64,000 bases of DNA, taken from Trichormus variabilis 0441. Lineage in GTDB: Bacteria > Cyanobacteriota > Cyanobacteriia > Cyanobacteriales > Nostocaceae. The notes under the pieces were generated by a model, which worked only from the letters and a program-made list of their open reading frames with translations, made no database searches and was not told where the DNA came from. A program made the translations under genes and the position numbers. The stretch spans positions 5,146,001-5,210,000 of the forward strand of contig NZ_CP047242.1 in NCBI RefSeq assembly GCF_009856605.1. Reading direction: 5' to 3'. Shown one piece after another: positions 8,585 through 16,835 of this stretch; positions within the stretch are counted from its first letter, which is position 1, and each line of letters opens with the position of its first letter.

Positions 8585-10366
8585 ATGCCTATTCTTGCTA
8601 AGTCCAAGCTGGTTGTATTTACAGTCTTTTCTCTGGGGGTTCTTTGCTACAACCAAATAGCCTCAGCCACTATTACCTTACCTCTACGCAGTAAAAAAGG
8701 TATGGTAGTATCTGCCCATCCTTTGGCAAGTGAGACTGGTGTGGCAATGTTACGCAAAGGTGGTAATGCAGTCGATGCAGCAGTAGCCACAACCTTTGCC
8801 ATTTCTGTTGTTGAGCCTTTTTCTGCCGGAATTGGTGGCGGGGGATTTTTGCTGATGCGTTCCCAGAAAACAGGAGAAATCAAAGCGTTAGATTTTCGGG
8901 AACGCGCACCCCTCAAAGCCACGAGAAAGATGTATTTGGATGATGCAGGGAAGGTACGCCCAAATGCAAGTATCAACGGTTATTTGGCGGTAGCTACACC
9001 AGGAACGATCGCCGGGATGTATGAAGTGCATCGTCGTTATGGTAAATTACCCTGGTATGAGGTGGTAAAACCTGCGATCGCTCTAGCTAAGGATGGTTTC
9101 GTTCTTGCTCAAAAACCAACTTGGCGATCAATCCAAGTTTATGGAACCCGCAAACAAGCAATTCTCAGCAACCAAGCAGCACGGGAAATTTTTACTCGCA
9201 ACGGCGAATTTTATCAGCCTGGAGAAAGGTTGGTACAGCGCGATTTGGCACGTACTTTAGCAGAGATCGCCCAAAATCCTCAAAGCTTTTACACTGGTGA
9301 TATTGCCCGTGCGATCGCGGCTGATATGGCGAAAAATGGCGGTTTAGTTACCTTAGCAGACCTGAAGGCCTACAAACCCATCTGGCGTAATCCTGTCTGT
9401 GGCAATTTCCGTCAAGCTAAAATCTGCTCAATGCCACCACCTTCATCGGGGGGTGTGTTGCTATTGCAGATGTTAAATATTATTGGTGACACAGATTTAA
9501 AATCTTGGGGTTGGCATCATCCCAAGGCTCTGCATTTATTCACAGAAGCAATGAAAATTGCCTACAGCGATCGCTCACAATATTTAGGCGACCCCGATTT
9601 TGTCAAAATTCCTCTACAAGCGCTGCTTAGTCCTGCCTACGGCAAAAAGCGCCGTGCAGAAATTGATTTACACAGAGCCATACCCTCAACCCAAGTCAAA
9701 CCCATCGCCCCACAAATTTTACAACGGTTCGGAAAAGCCGAGATTCCCCAAAGAATATATGCAAATCGCTATGAATCTCCCGAAACCAGCCATATAAGTG
9801 TCGTCGATAAAGAACGTAATGCAGTCAGCCTCACTTTTACAGTTAATTATGGTTTTGGTTCTGGAGTGGTGGCATCGGGGACTGGTATTTTGCTCAACGA
9901 TGAAATGGACGATTTTGCTGCTGCGCCAGGAGTTCCCAATGTATTCGGGTTAGTAGGAAGCGAAGCCAATGCGATCGCACCCCGCAAAACTCCCTTATCG
10001 AGTATGACACCGACTATCATCACCGAGAACGAACGCCTCCGCATGGTAGTAGGTGCGCCTGGTGGTAGCACCATCATCACTCAAGTTTTGCAAATTATTC
10101 TCAATGTTTTAGAATACGATATGGATGTTGGTGCAGCCGTATCTGTCCCACGCATACATCACCAGTGGCTACCCGATGAGTTACGAGTAGAAACTTGGGG
10201 ATTAGATGCGCTTACCCTACAAGACTTACGCCGACGCGGACATAACATCAAAGAAACTAATCCTTGGGGCAATATTAATGCGATCGTTGTCACCAAAGAA
10301 GGCGACTTAGAAGGCGCAGCCGACCCACGCGGTGAAGGTTCTCCTATAGCAAATGACCGTTTGTAG
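8585..10366 (+). CDS. ggt: Gamma-glutamyltranspeptidase, C-terminus altered by element insertion
   Basis: 593 residues. The enzyme cleaves or transfers the gamma-glutamyl group of glutathione and is matured by self-cleavage. The N-terminus is a signal peptide (VVFTVFSLGVLCYNQ), so it acts in the periplasm. The autocatalytic nucleophile is Thr401 in ETSHISVVD, and the small-subunit block TPLSSMTPTI and glycine loop GAPGGST are intact. The last residues after GEGSP are IANDRL and a stop. These derive from the mobile element that entered the gene at 10286-10344. The right junction shows that the original end was RGDMKLMTNDE. The catalytic subunits are complete, so the enzyme is probably still active. 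Confidence 0.95.
   Translation: MPILAKSKLVVFTVFSLGVLCYNQIASATITLPLRSKKGMVVSAHPLASETGVAMLRKGGNAVDAAVATTFAISVVEPFSAGIGGGGFLLMRSQKTGEIKALDFRERAPLKATRKMYLDDAGKVRPNASINGYLAVATPGTIAGMYEVHRRYGKLPWYEVVKPAIALAKDGFVLAQKPTWRSIQVYGTRKQAILSNQAAREIFTRNGEFYQPGERLVQRDLARTLAEIAQNPQSFYTGDIARAIAADMAKNGGLVTLADLKAYKPIWRNPVCGNFRQAKICSMPPPSSGGVLLLQMLNIIGDTDLKSWGWHHPKALHLFTEAMKIAYSDRSQYLGDPDFVKIPLQALLSPAYGKKRRAEIDLHRAIPSTQVKPIAPQILQRFGKAEIPQRIYANRYESPETSHISVVDKERNAVSLTFTVNYGFGSGVVASGTGILLNDEMDDFAAAPGVPNVFGLVGSEANAIAPRKTPLSSMTPTIITENERLRMVVGAPGGSTIITQVLQIILNVLEYDMDVGAAVSVPRIHHQWLPDELRVETWGLDALTLQDLRRRGHNIKETNPWGNINAIVVTKEGDLEGAADPRGEGSPIANDRL
10286..10344 (+). repeat. Left attachment site of integrated element (attL), inside ggt
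   Basis: The 59 bases here recur at 18446-18504 in direct orientation with one difference (T at 10333, C at 18493). Flanking sequence diverges on both sides. The left copy is in frame in ggt and the right copy is followed by what must be the original ggt 3' end. This is the expected product of site-specific recombination by a tyrosine integrase into a 3' gene end. The crossover point within the 59 bases cannot be placed. Confidence 0.92.
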
Positions 10367-10379
10367 GGTTTGGCAACAC

Positions 10380-10414
10380 GTCTCAGTTAGTGAATTGGCT
10401 ATCGGATGGCTATT
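10380..10414. promoter_or_regulatory. Left integrase arm-type sites (putative)
   Basis: The 12-mer GTCTCAGTTAGT at 10380-10391 has its exact inverted copy at 18402-18413. TGGCTATCGGATGGCTATT at 10396-10414 matches 16 of 19 bases of 18370-18388 in direct orientation. Each 19-mer contains GGCTAT twice, 11 bases apart. Both lie just inside the element ends. Paired repeats at such positions are typical binding sites for integrase arm domains or an excisionase. Confidence 0.6.
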
Positions 10415-10423
10415 CACTAACGA

Positions 10424-11584
10424 ATGGAAACAATGGGACGTAGCAAACGCGGGACAGTTGGAATAGAGACAACACCAAACAATAAGTTGCGGCTGAGACT
10501 ACCTCGAACAATAGCTGAAGTCAATGCTCGGTACATCTCGACTGGGTTAGATGACACTCCTGAGAACAGACGTAGGGTACAGAGAACAGCCTGGGAGATA
10601 GAAGAAGATATACAAAACAACAGGCTAGACCCTACACTATCTCGGTATGCCTTTAATAATGGGTTTAGTAGTGTAGTTGTTACTAAAGCTACCAAGGATG
10701 TACCAAACCTAACTGAGTTATGGGATGCTTACTGTGAGTATCGGAAACCATTGGTTAGCATTACTACATACAGACAGAAGTATTGCAGCTATTTCGCTAA
10801 CCACATCCACAAACTACCAACACATAACCTAGCCGATGCTGAAGGTATCAGGCAATACCTTATTAACAACCTATCTAATGATGCTGCAAAGCGGGTATTA
10901 ACTCATATAAATGCTTGCTGTAGATGGGCAGTAACAGCAGGTTTAATACCTCACAACCCGTTTGCAGGTATGGCTGATGGGTTGCGGCGTTCGTGGAATA
11001 GTGAAGCTATTGACCCCTTCAGTGTCGATGAACGCGAAGCTATTTTAAACGCCTATAAAGACCACCCAAAGTATAGCCACTACCATAGTCTCGTTCGGTT
11101 TCTGTTTCTGACAGGATGCCGTCCAGGGGAAGCGACGGCGTTACATTGGGCAAACGTACACCAAGAGTACGTTTTATTTTGTGAGTCGTATTCAGGCAGG
11201 TATAGGTTAGTAAAGGACACCAAGACTCATAAACCTCGACGGTTTCCATGCAACAACCAGTTAAGAGGTTTGCTTGACAGTATTAAACCAACAAATAAAT
11301 ACGACCCTAATGGCTTGGTCTTTGTCACCCATCACCACAACAAACAAATAAACAGTGATGCTTTACCAACAGCAGTTGGCTGGAAGCTTATTCTAACTGG
11401 GTTAGTCGATGAGGGTAAGGTCAAGCGATACCGCCCACCTTACAACACAAGGCATACATTCGTCACACTTGCCCTTGGTGCGGGTTTAACTGTGTCACAG
11501 GTTGCAAAGCTTGTAGGTAACACTCCAAAAATAATACTCGCTCACTATGCAGGTTCGCAGGTTTTAGAGGTTCCTGTGTTTTAG
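10424..11584 (+). CDS. Tyrosine recombinase (integrase) next to attL
   Basis: 386 residues, phage/plasmid integrase family. An N-terminal arm and SAM-like core-binding region (to about residue 200) is followed by the catalytic domain. Arg233 lies in LTGCRPGEATALHW, a candidate Lys in KTHKPRRFP, the second Arg343 in YNTRHTF and the Tyr375 nucleophile in LAHYAGS. The His normally four residues before the second Arg seems replaced in YNTRH, which is seen in other integrases of this style. The gene starts 80 bp inside attL, the usual place for the integrase that catalyses insertion. Start may be 10424 or the in-frame ATG at 10433, which has GGAA closely upstream. Confidence 0.92.
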   Translation: METMGRSKRGTVGIETTPNNKLRLRLPRTIAEVNARYISTGLDDTPENRRRVQRTAWEIEEDIQNNRLDPTLSRYAFNNGFSSVVVTKATKDVPNLTELWDAYCEYRKPLVSITTYRQKYCSYFANHIHKLPTHNLADAEGIRQYLINNLSNDAAKRVLTHINACCRWAVTAGLIPHNPFAGMADGLRRSWNSEAIDPFSVDEREAILNAYKDHPKYSHYHSLVRFLFLTGCRPGEATALHWANVHQEYVLFCESYSGRYRLVKDTKTHKPRRFPCNNQLRGLLDSIKPTNKYDPNGLVFVTHHHNKQINSDALPTAVGWKLILTGLVDEGKVKRYRPPYNTRHTFVTLALGAGLTVSQVAKLVGNTPKIILAHYAGSQVLEVPVF

Positions 11585-11668
11585 CCATACAAGTTTTTAT
11601 CAACTAATACGACATCGCAAAGGTGGCTGGCTACAGAAATAAATACCAACACAATAAACCCAGCAACT

Positions 11669-11836
11669 ATGACCAAACGAAACATACAACTAACCGTGAG
11701 ACTAACAACAGATGAACACGAAACTTACACCAGACTAGCAACTGTTTTAGGCACAACACTAGCTGACTTATTCCGTATTAGTCTCACCTCTCAGTATTCC
11801 AACCAGATAGAAAGTTTAAAGAGAGAGGTAGTTTAA
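11669..11836 (+). CDS. Small ribbon-helix-helix-like DNA-binding protein
   Basis: 55 residues starting MTKRNIQLTVRL. The pattern is a basic beta-strand (NIQLTVRLTTDE) followed by two helices (HETYTRLATVLG and LADLFRISLTSQY), as in CopG/Arc/MetJ-type repressors. Such proteins often control copy number or the replication gene of plasmids; that function is inferred here. The stop codon overlaps the start of the next gene in TAATG, so the two are translationally coupled. Upstream lies integrase 1 with an 84-bp gap. Confidence 0.65.
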   Translation: MTKRNIQLTVRLTTDEHETYTRLATVLGTTLADLFRISLTSQYSNQIESLKREVV

Positions 11837-12453
11837 TGAAACACTCGCAGTTTTACATCTCTTCTTGTTTTCTGATGCCCGGCTTTACAACGTTTGCAAC
11901 AAACGATGTACTGGATGTTTCCACAGATGACCCCTATGAAGAACGAGCCACAGAGTTTAGAGACAAACTCAGACTAGGTAGGTTCGCTGAACGTCAGGTT
12001 GTATTTAAATTAAACGAAGCTGCTAAACAACACAGTGAGCGTGTTTGGTTGCCCCCATTTTCCCAACATGGATATAACCCAACAAAGAGTAGGGACGTGT
12101 TCGCAACTAAAAACGGTTGCACGTATGCCATCGAAGTTAAAACTAACGACAAGTTATTACGACCTTACACCGCAACGCTGGTAGATAACTGCGACGACTA
12201 TAAAGCAAAATGCAAAACAGCAAAAAGCTTTGGGTATATACCACTGTGTACCGTTGTCGTTGGTTCTCAGGCTGACAGTGGTGAGTATCCAATGGTTGTA
12301 ATACCAGATAGCACCATCGATAAATGGGAAGTCTTCTCTACAAAACACCGGCGAAACTATTTAGCTTATCGTTCACATCTCAGTTGTTGGAAGACATTTA
12401 CACAGCTACAGGAATGGCTTTATCCAACACATGAAACAGAGTTTGGACGATAA
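11836..12453 (+). CDS. PD-(D/E)XK-like nuclease fold protein of the element
   Basis: 205 residues. The central region has the hallmark order of the PD-(D/E)XK nuclease fold: Asp87 in SRDVFAT, a beta-turn, and then Glu100-Val-Lys102 in YAIEVKTN. An upstream helix (LGRFAERQVVFKL) supplies a likely acidic residue. Related folds include Holliday-junction resolvases, restriction-type endonucleases and plasmid or phage recombination nucleases. Its place between the RHH-like gene and the primase-helicase suggests a role in processing replication or recombination intermediates. The product has no recognisable specificity domain or methylase partner, so a restriction enzyme is less likely. Confidence 0.6.
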   Translation: MKHSQFYISSCFLMPGFTTFATNDVLDVSTDDPYEERATEFRDKLRLGRFAERQVVFKLNEAAKQHSERVWLPPFSQHGYNPTKSRDVFATKNGCTYAIEVKTNDKLLRPYTATLVDNCDDYKAKCKTAKSFGYIPLCTVVVGSQADSGEYPMVVIPDSTIDKWEVFSTKHRRNYLAYRSHLSCWKTFTQLQEWLYPTHETEFGR

Positions 12454-12548
12454 ACAAAATAGGTCTGGGAAGCGACCAAACTACCCCAGACCAAAGATAC
12501 CAAAACACAACACAACCAACCCATTAGTAATTTATTCATAGGTTAGAT

Positions 12549-14537
12549 ATGTCAACTACATTCAGAGTAACACAACAGTTTTCATCTGCCAACAACTTTC
12601 TTAAATTGGTAGGTGAACCACCTTACTTGTTCCAAACGTTCGATGATAGCAAACACAAAGATAGAAGTTTAACCCGTCAATTCTATGGCTCACTTGATGA
12701 GCATTGGGATAAGCTTGTCGAGTTTAATAATAGGGGCGCGGGTATCTTTGTAACTGTTAATATGACCAGTGGAAACAAACGTAAAGCTGAGAATATAACT
12801 GCTGTTCGTGCGTTATTCATCGACTGTGACAACGAGTTACCTAACGAGTTTCACCTAACACCTACCGTCGTTGTTAATAGCAGCAACAACAAAGGTCATG
12901 CTTATTGGTTATTGGATAAAGCATCTAATGATGTTGCTAACTTCACCCAACATCAGCAACAACTTATCAAACATTATGGTAGTGACCCAGCCGTTAAAGA
13001 CTTACCTAGAATAATGAGGTTGCCAGGGTTTAACCACATGAAAGGTGAGCCTACATTGGTCACATTCATACAAACTGGAAAGCCTTATGAGTCGATGGCA
13101 TCTATCACTGATGGTTTAGTTTCTAATGACTTTATACAACAACTAGAAAGCTTTGCTAACAAGGTTAAAAATGCACCGGAAGGTACGAGAAATGACACAT
13201 TAAACACAGCAAAATATACACTAGCTGGAGCATACCCAAACAAACTACCAGAGATAGACCAACGTCTGACTGAAGTTGCGTTAGAGAATGGTTTAACCAT
13301 CGGTGAAATAAAACCAACTTTAAACAGTGGTGACGTAGGCGCACAGCGTCCTATTAAACTTGTAGGTAGTGGTAAGAGAAGTAAGAGCAACATGGTAAGG
13401 GAAGTGTTAGAGCAATTCTTCGGTGACGAGTTGCAATGGGATGAGATGAAGAATAAGCTTAGGTTTCGTGGGCAGAATGTCACTGCTGAAAAACTACACG
13501 ACATTTGTGAGCGTGAGTTAGACATTGACCTACCATTTGAAAGCTTTAAACGTATGGCATCTGTTAAAGCAAGCGACAACCCGTATCATGCTGTTCGTGA
13601 ATATCTCCAAAGCTTACCCACAGTTGATAACCCTGAGCCTGTCTTGTCTGCTCTCTATCAAGCAATGGGTATCACCAACAAACTACATAGGCTTTACATT
13701 CGACGTTGGCTTATTGCTGCTGTTGGTCGTGCCATGACCCCAGGTTGTAAGGCTGACTGTGCATTGGTGTTGCAAGGTAAACAAGGTATAGGTAAGACTA
13801 CTTTCTTTAATAGTTTGTTTGGTGAGTTTTTCCAAACACTAGGGGAGCATAAGAGTGACGTAGACCAACTGCTATCGATGGCTCGTAGTTGGTGTATCGA
13901 GTGGGGTGAAATAGAGAATGCGTTTAGTCGCAAAGCTGTTTCAGCCATTAAGAGTTTTATGTCCACAACTCACGACGTTTATAGGCGACCTTATGCGGCT
14001 GAACCTGACAACTACCCACGTCATTTTATTATCTGTGGCACAACCAACCAGTCTGAGTTTCTAACTGACTCGACAGGAAACCGTCGTTTCTGGGTTGTTA
14101 ATGCTGAGAACCGTATCGATACTGCGGCTGTTAAAGAGATGCGTGATGATGTCTGGTCAGCCGTTCTTAAGTTGTACCTCGACGGTGAGCCAAGCTTCCT
14201 TAATGAAACTGAGGTAGTAGAGTCAGCAGAAGACACCAGCCAGTATGAACAAACTCACCCTTGGTTTGCAGAAGTTTCAGCGTACATGACCCACCACAAC
14301 CCATGTACATTAGCCGACATTATGAAGAATGCTCTAGGGTTTGAAACGAGCCGACTAAATGACAAGAAGGCACAAAGGGAAGTGAGCGACATTCTAGATA
14401 AACTGGGGTGTACCAAAAAACAACAACGGTTAAACGGTGTTAAAGCTATTTATTGGCACAAACCTACCCTTGATAATGTCACAACTGATGATGTCAGAGT
14501 GACAACAAAGGACATCCCAACGTCTGAATACTTCTAA
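12549..14537 (+). CDS. Primase-polymerase/helicase fusion (replication initiator-like)
   Basis: 662 residues. The N-terminal third looks like an archaeo-eukaryotic-type primase of the RepB/prim-pol class. It has the metal pair Asp92-x-Asp94 in LFIDCDNEL, a His-containing strand GHAYWLL and the motif LPRIMRLPGFNHMK. The C-terminal half is a VapE/VirE-type P-loop NTPase with Walker A GKQGIGKT at 410-417, an acidic Walker B-like WCIEWGEIEN, and CGTTNQSEFLTD with the arginine-finger style GNRRFW. Such fusions prime and unwind DNA for plasmids, satellites and phages. A terminator follows at 14564 and the repeat cluster at 14617, so the likely origin is directly downstream. Confidence 0.85.
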   Translation: MSTTFRVTQQFSSANNFLKLVGEPPYLFQTFDDSKHKDRSLTRQFYGSLDEHWDKLVEFNNRGAGIFVTVNMTSGNKRKAENITAVRALFIDCDNELPNEFHLTPTVVVNSSNNKGHAYWLLDKASNDVANFTQHQQQLIKHYGSDPAVKDLPRIMRLPGFNHMKGEPTLVTFIQTGKPYESMASITDGLVSNDFIQQLESFANKVKNAPEGTRNDTLNTAKYTLAGAYPNKLPEIDQRLTEVALENGLTIGEIKPTLNSGDVGAQRPIKLVGSGKRSKSNMVREVLEQFFGDELQWDEMKNKLRFRGQNVTAEKLHDICERELDIDLPFESFKRMASVKASDNPYHAVREYLQSLPTVDNPEPVLSALYQAMGITNKLHRLYIRRWLIAAVGRAMTPGCKADCALVLQGKQGIGKTTFFNSLFGEFFQTLGEHKSDVDQLLSMARSWCIEWGEIENAFSRKAVSAIKSFMSTTHDVYRRPYAAEPDNYPRHFIICGTTNQSEFLTDSTGNRRFWVVNAENRIDTAAVKEMRDDVWSAVLKLYLDGEPSFLNETEVVESAEDTSQYEQTHPWFAEVSAYMTHHNPCTLADIMKNALGFETSRLNDKKAQREVSDILDKLGCTKKQQRLNGVKAIYWHKPTLDNVTTDDVRVTTKDIPTSEYF

Positions 14538-14563
14538 AACCACAAGCCTGTTAACCCAACAAT

Positions 14564-14598
14564 ACACCATGACTCTCTAAGTAGGGCGTGGTGTTTTT
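14564..14598 (+). terminator. Rho-independent terminator after the primase-helicase gene
   Basis: ACACCATG at 14564-14571 pairs with CGTGGTGT at 14587-14594, allowing one wobble, and is followed by TTTTTG. It lies 27 bp after the stop codon. Confidence 0.6.
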
Positions 14599-14616
14599 GT
14601 TGTTGTTGTTGTACGG

Positions 14617-14897
14617 TGTCCACAGATAGGGGAGTGTCCACACCCCATGTCCACAGGTGTCCACAGGCTAAAACCCTTGCTGTGTATGGGTTGTCCACGC
14701 TGTCCACAGGTGTCCACAGGGTAAACAAGACTTTGGCGTGTTTTCTAAACGCTCTACTACCCACCTCTTGTACGCTTATGCAGTAGCTATAACTCTTAGA
14801 ATAGGTGTGGACAGTGTGGACAGTGTGGACATTGCTTACTGGGTAAGGGTTTCAATGTGTCCACAGGGGTGTCCACAGGTAATGGGGGGTGTGGACA
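14617..14897. other. Cluster of 13 TGTCCAC(A) repeats, candidate replication origin
   Basis: Direct copies begin at 14617, 14635, 14648, 14658, 14692, 14701, 14711, 14858 and 14870. Reverse copies (TGTGGACA) are at 14806, 14815, 14824 and 14890. Several abut with 9-10 bp spacing, as iterons do. The unit is close to the DnaA box: E. coli TTATCCACA, and TTGTCCACA in high-GC Gram-positive bacteria. Position right after the primase-helicase gene supports an origin. Open frames running through the repeats are not coding. Confidence 0.75.
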
Positions 14898-15065
14898 GTA
14901 GTGTTGTGGTTGTACGATGACGTGTCGGCTACATTATGGTTAACAACCTACACCAGTGGCTCAGTGAGTGGGTTGTATTATCACTGAGAATGAATACCTC
15001 TTATAGTAAACATAAGCCAGAGCGTTGTAATAAACAGCGTCCCTGGCTTTATAAATGTCACGACA
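14898..15065. other. Spacer with a hairpin between origin-like repeats and minus-strand genes
   Basis: AAGCCAG at 15014-15020 pairs with CTGGCTT at 15043-15049. The hairpin lies just beyond the 3' end of the minus-strand gene pair and may end its transcript, but no T-run follows. Nothing else is recognised. Confidence 0.35.
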
Positions 15066-15281
15066 CTAGAATTCATCAATAGGGTATTTATATGGTTGGT
15101 GTTTGTCAAAGAAACAGTTGTACGCCTTTGTGGTTTGCCAGTATACAAGTGAACGTTTAGCTGCAAGTAATGAGTTAGTCACTCGTCTATACTCAACCGT
15201 GCCTTCTGATAAACACTGTTGGTATTCTGTTAACAACTCAATGTATTTATCGAGGTGTTCAGCAGGGTTCCGAGGTGACAT
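15066..15281 (-). CDS. Small protein of unknown function, element gene pair member 2
   Basis: 71 residues from the ATG at 15281 (MSPRNPAEHLDKYIELL). Upstream TTG and GTG codons at 15338 and 15335 would add 18-19 residues but lack ribosome sites. It is mostly helical and rich in Tyr and Lys. The pattern DKYIELL...EYRRV.NSLLAAKRSLVYW loosely resembles the neighbouring product DELIRY...EYKLVDTVILTLARAIELY, so the two may be diverged duplicates. No function is recognised. The opposite orientation to the replication genes suggests a separate regulated unit. Confidence 0.5.
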   Translation of the reverse strand: MSPRNPAEHLDKYIELLTEYQQCLSEGTVEYRRVTNSLLAAKRSLVYWQTTKAYNCFFDKHQPYKYPIDEF

Positions 15282-15353
15282 AGTGTTGCTAGTAATATCT
15301 ACCTGCAACAGAGTATACCCTGTTTTTATAAACACCAACCCATCATCATCTAC

Positions 15354-15548
15354 TCACTCAATAACATCAGGCTTAGGTTGTCGTTGTCTGTAGTGGTCGG
15401 TATGCTCATATAATTCTATTGCTCTAGCTAACGTGAGTATCACAGTGTCCACTAGTTTGTATTCTCTACTGTCTAGTGGTTGACGACAGTTGTAACGTAT
15501 TAACTCGTCAAGGTAGTGGTCAAGTATTGTACGTATTTTATTACTCAT
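15354..15548 (-). CDS. Small helical protein of unknown function, element gene pair member 1
   Basis: 64 residues (MSNKIRTILDHYLDEL...). Predicted to be almost all helix, with alternating hydrophobic residues in the stretch VDTVILTLARAIELYEH. It is the first gene of a minus-strand pair and is followed closely by its probable paralogue. No domain is recognised. A regulatory or replication-control role is possible only by position, because it faces the origin-like repeat cluster. Confidence 0.5.
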   Translation of the reverse strand: MSNKIRTILDHYLDELIRYNCRQPLDSREYKLVDTVILTLARAIELYEHTDHYRQRQPKPDVIE

Positions 15549-16209
15549 GTGGTTGTCACATCATTTACCTACACATAATATCCCATCCTCGAATTTCCCC
15601 AAAAAACGACAAAGGACGCTGAGACTATGCCCCAACGTCTTTATCGGTGTTAGTAAGGTGTATGCTTGGTTAAATTCTGTAGTATCATTATACCACAACT
15701 GGGGTGAGAATAGCTAGGTACACCCACACTCAGGGCGACTCACTAATACAACCATACCAACCATCCCGGTACACAATATCAACCATCTAGATAAACAACC
15801 ATCTAACTAGTTGCCGTCCTAGACTTGACTGATATTAGTCAGCATCACATTACAACCATTAAGGGTCAACCAGTTGGCTGTATAGGCTCATTGGCTGAAA
15901 CCGTTGGTATAACGCTCATCTGGTCGATGCTTGAAACCCTTACCACGTCTAGTTTCTACTGTGAAATTTGGTACGTAATATTTTGGTGTATCTAGAGTGA
16001 GTGAGTGGTAGCCATTCCCCCCGTCACCGCCCACCCACACCCAACGGAACAACTACAACAACTACCATCAGCCCACCACTACATAACCATCCGGTTGCCC
16101 CTCTGTTGCTGGGTATATCTGCCTTTACCAACTCCAAATAATTTGTCATATTAATTGCATCGGGAACAGGCAACCACTCTTCACCACCTGACCCAAAGGG
16201 AATGCAACC
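15549..16209. other. 660-bp non-coding region of the element
   Basis: No gene is supported. It contains a possible minus-strand RNA (15601-15680), an imperfect palindrome TGACTGATATTAGTCA at 15826-15841 and repeated CCATCTA motifs near 15772-15805. A minus-strand frame at 16236-16024 is dominated by low-complexity Val and Gly and is discarded. Confidence 0.4.
15601..15680 (-). ncRNA. Candidate small RNA of the element
   Basis: On the minus strand an extended -10 box TGGTATAAT (TATAAT is the complement of 15687-15692) is followed about 7 bp later by the presumed start. The transcript would end with a stem formed by GACGTTG and CAGCGTC (one G-U pair), then a six-T run complementary to 15601-15606. 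Length is about 80 nt. No -35 hexamer was found, and the T-run is several bases from the stem, so support is partial. Confidence 0.4.
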
Positions 16210-16725
16210 ATGACTATTAAAGACCTGAAACAACAAGCTTCTGACCTCGGTTTAACCAGTGAATACGTTAAGACATTCGGTAAACTATCAGCCAAAGCAA
16301 CCTGGCAGTCTGCTATCGATGCACATCTCAAAGCCACCACAACAGAACCCGTCATCGAACCTACGCCCTCAGTCGCCATTGACGACCCTTGGTTATCTGA
16401 ACCGACCACCGAGTGTCCTACCGTCGAACCGTCCAACGTTGTCGAGTATCACAGCTATCAGTTGTGTTTACCCTACGCCGTCGAACCTGACGTTGTACCT
16501 ATCCCAACCACAACCACAACCCCTACACATTCAACCCATACACCACCGTTCGCTGTTGTGTTGGTAGTCGCCATTATGGTGTTGCTTGGACAGGTCATAG
16601 CCATTGCTAACCCGATAGTCACCTACCTATATAAACAGGTACGGTCAGCCATCGCACGTAGACGTGATGAGCATCGACGTAGACAGCAGTGGTACAACGA
16701 GTTGCGCCAACTCATGACAACGTAA
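16210..16725 (+). CDS. SAP/Rho-N-like domain protein with a transmembrane segment
   Basis: 171 residues. Residues 1-40 (MTIKDLKQQASDLGL...LSAKATWQSAIDAHL) match the helix-extended loop-helix pattern of SAP or Rho N-terminal domains, which bind nucleic acid. A Pro/Thr/Glu-rich linker of about 70 residues follows. A strong hydrophobic helix at about 114-140 (FAVVLVVAIMVLLGQVIAIA) and a very basic C-terminal tail with ARRRDEHRRR complete the protein. The layout suggests a membrane-tethered DNA-binding protein, which could anchor element DNA or its replication complex. This is inference; I know no named family with this order. Confidence 0.6.
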   Translation: MTIKDLKQQASDLGLTSEYVKTFGKLSAKATWQSAIDAHLKATTTEPVIEPTPSVAIDDPWLSEPTTECPTVEPSNVVEYHSYQLCLPYAVEPDVVPIPTTTTTPTHSTHTPPFAVVLVVAIMVLLGQVIAIANPIVTYLYKQVRSAIARRRDEHRRRQQWYNELRQLMTT

Positions 16726-16835
16726 GTATTTCACAACATACTGAAAAGAGTGGGTAGCAAATAGGTGTCAAGACGTGGCGACAACGCCGATACCCTACCC
16801 CAACCACCAACCACAAACAAGGGAGGGATAAATAT

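Noticed and set aside
11836..12453. Restriction endonuclease of a restriction-modification system
   Set aside because: No methyltransferase or specificity subunit lies within the element; a replication or recombination nuclease fits the context better.
14738..14920. 60-codon frame across the origin-like cluster
   Set aside because: It is produced by the in-phase TGTGGACA repeats (VDSVDSVD) and has no ribosome site.
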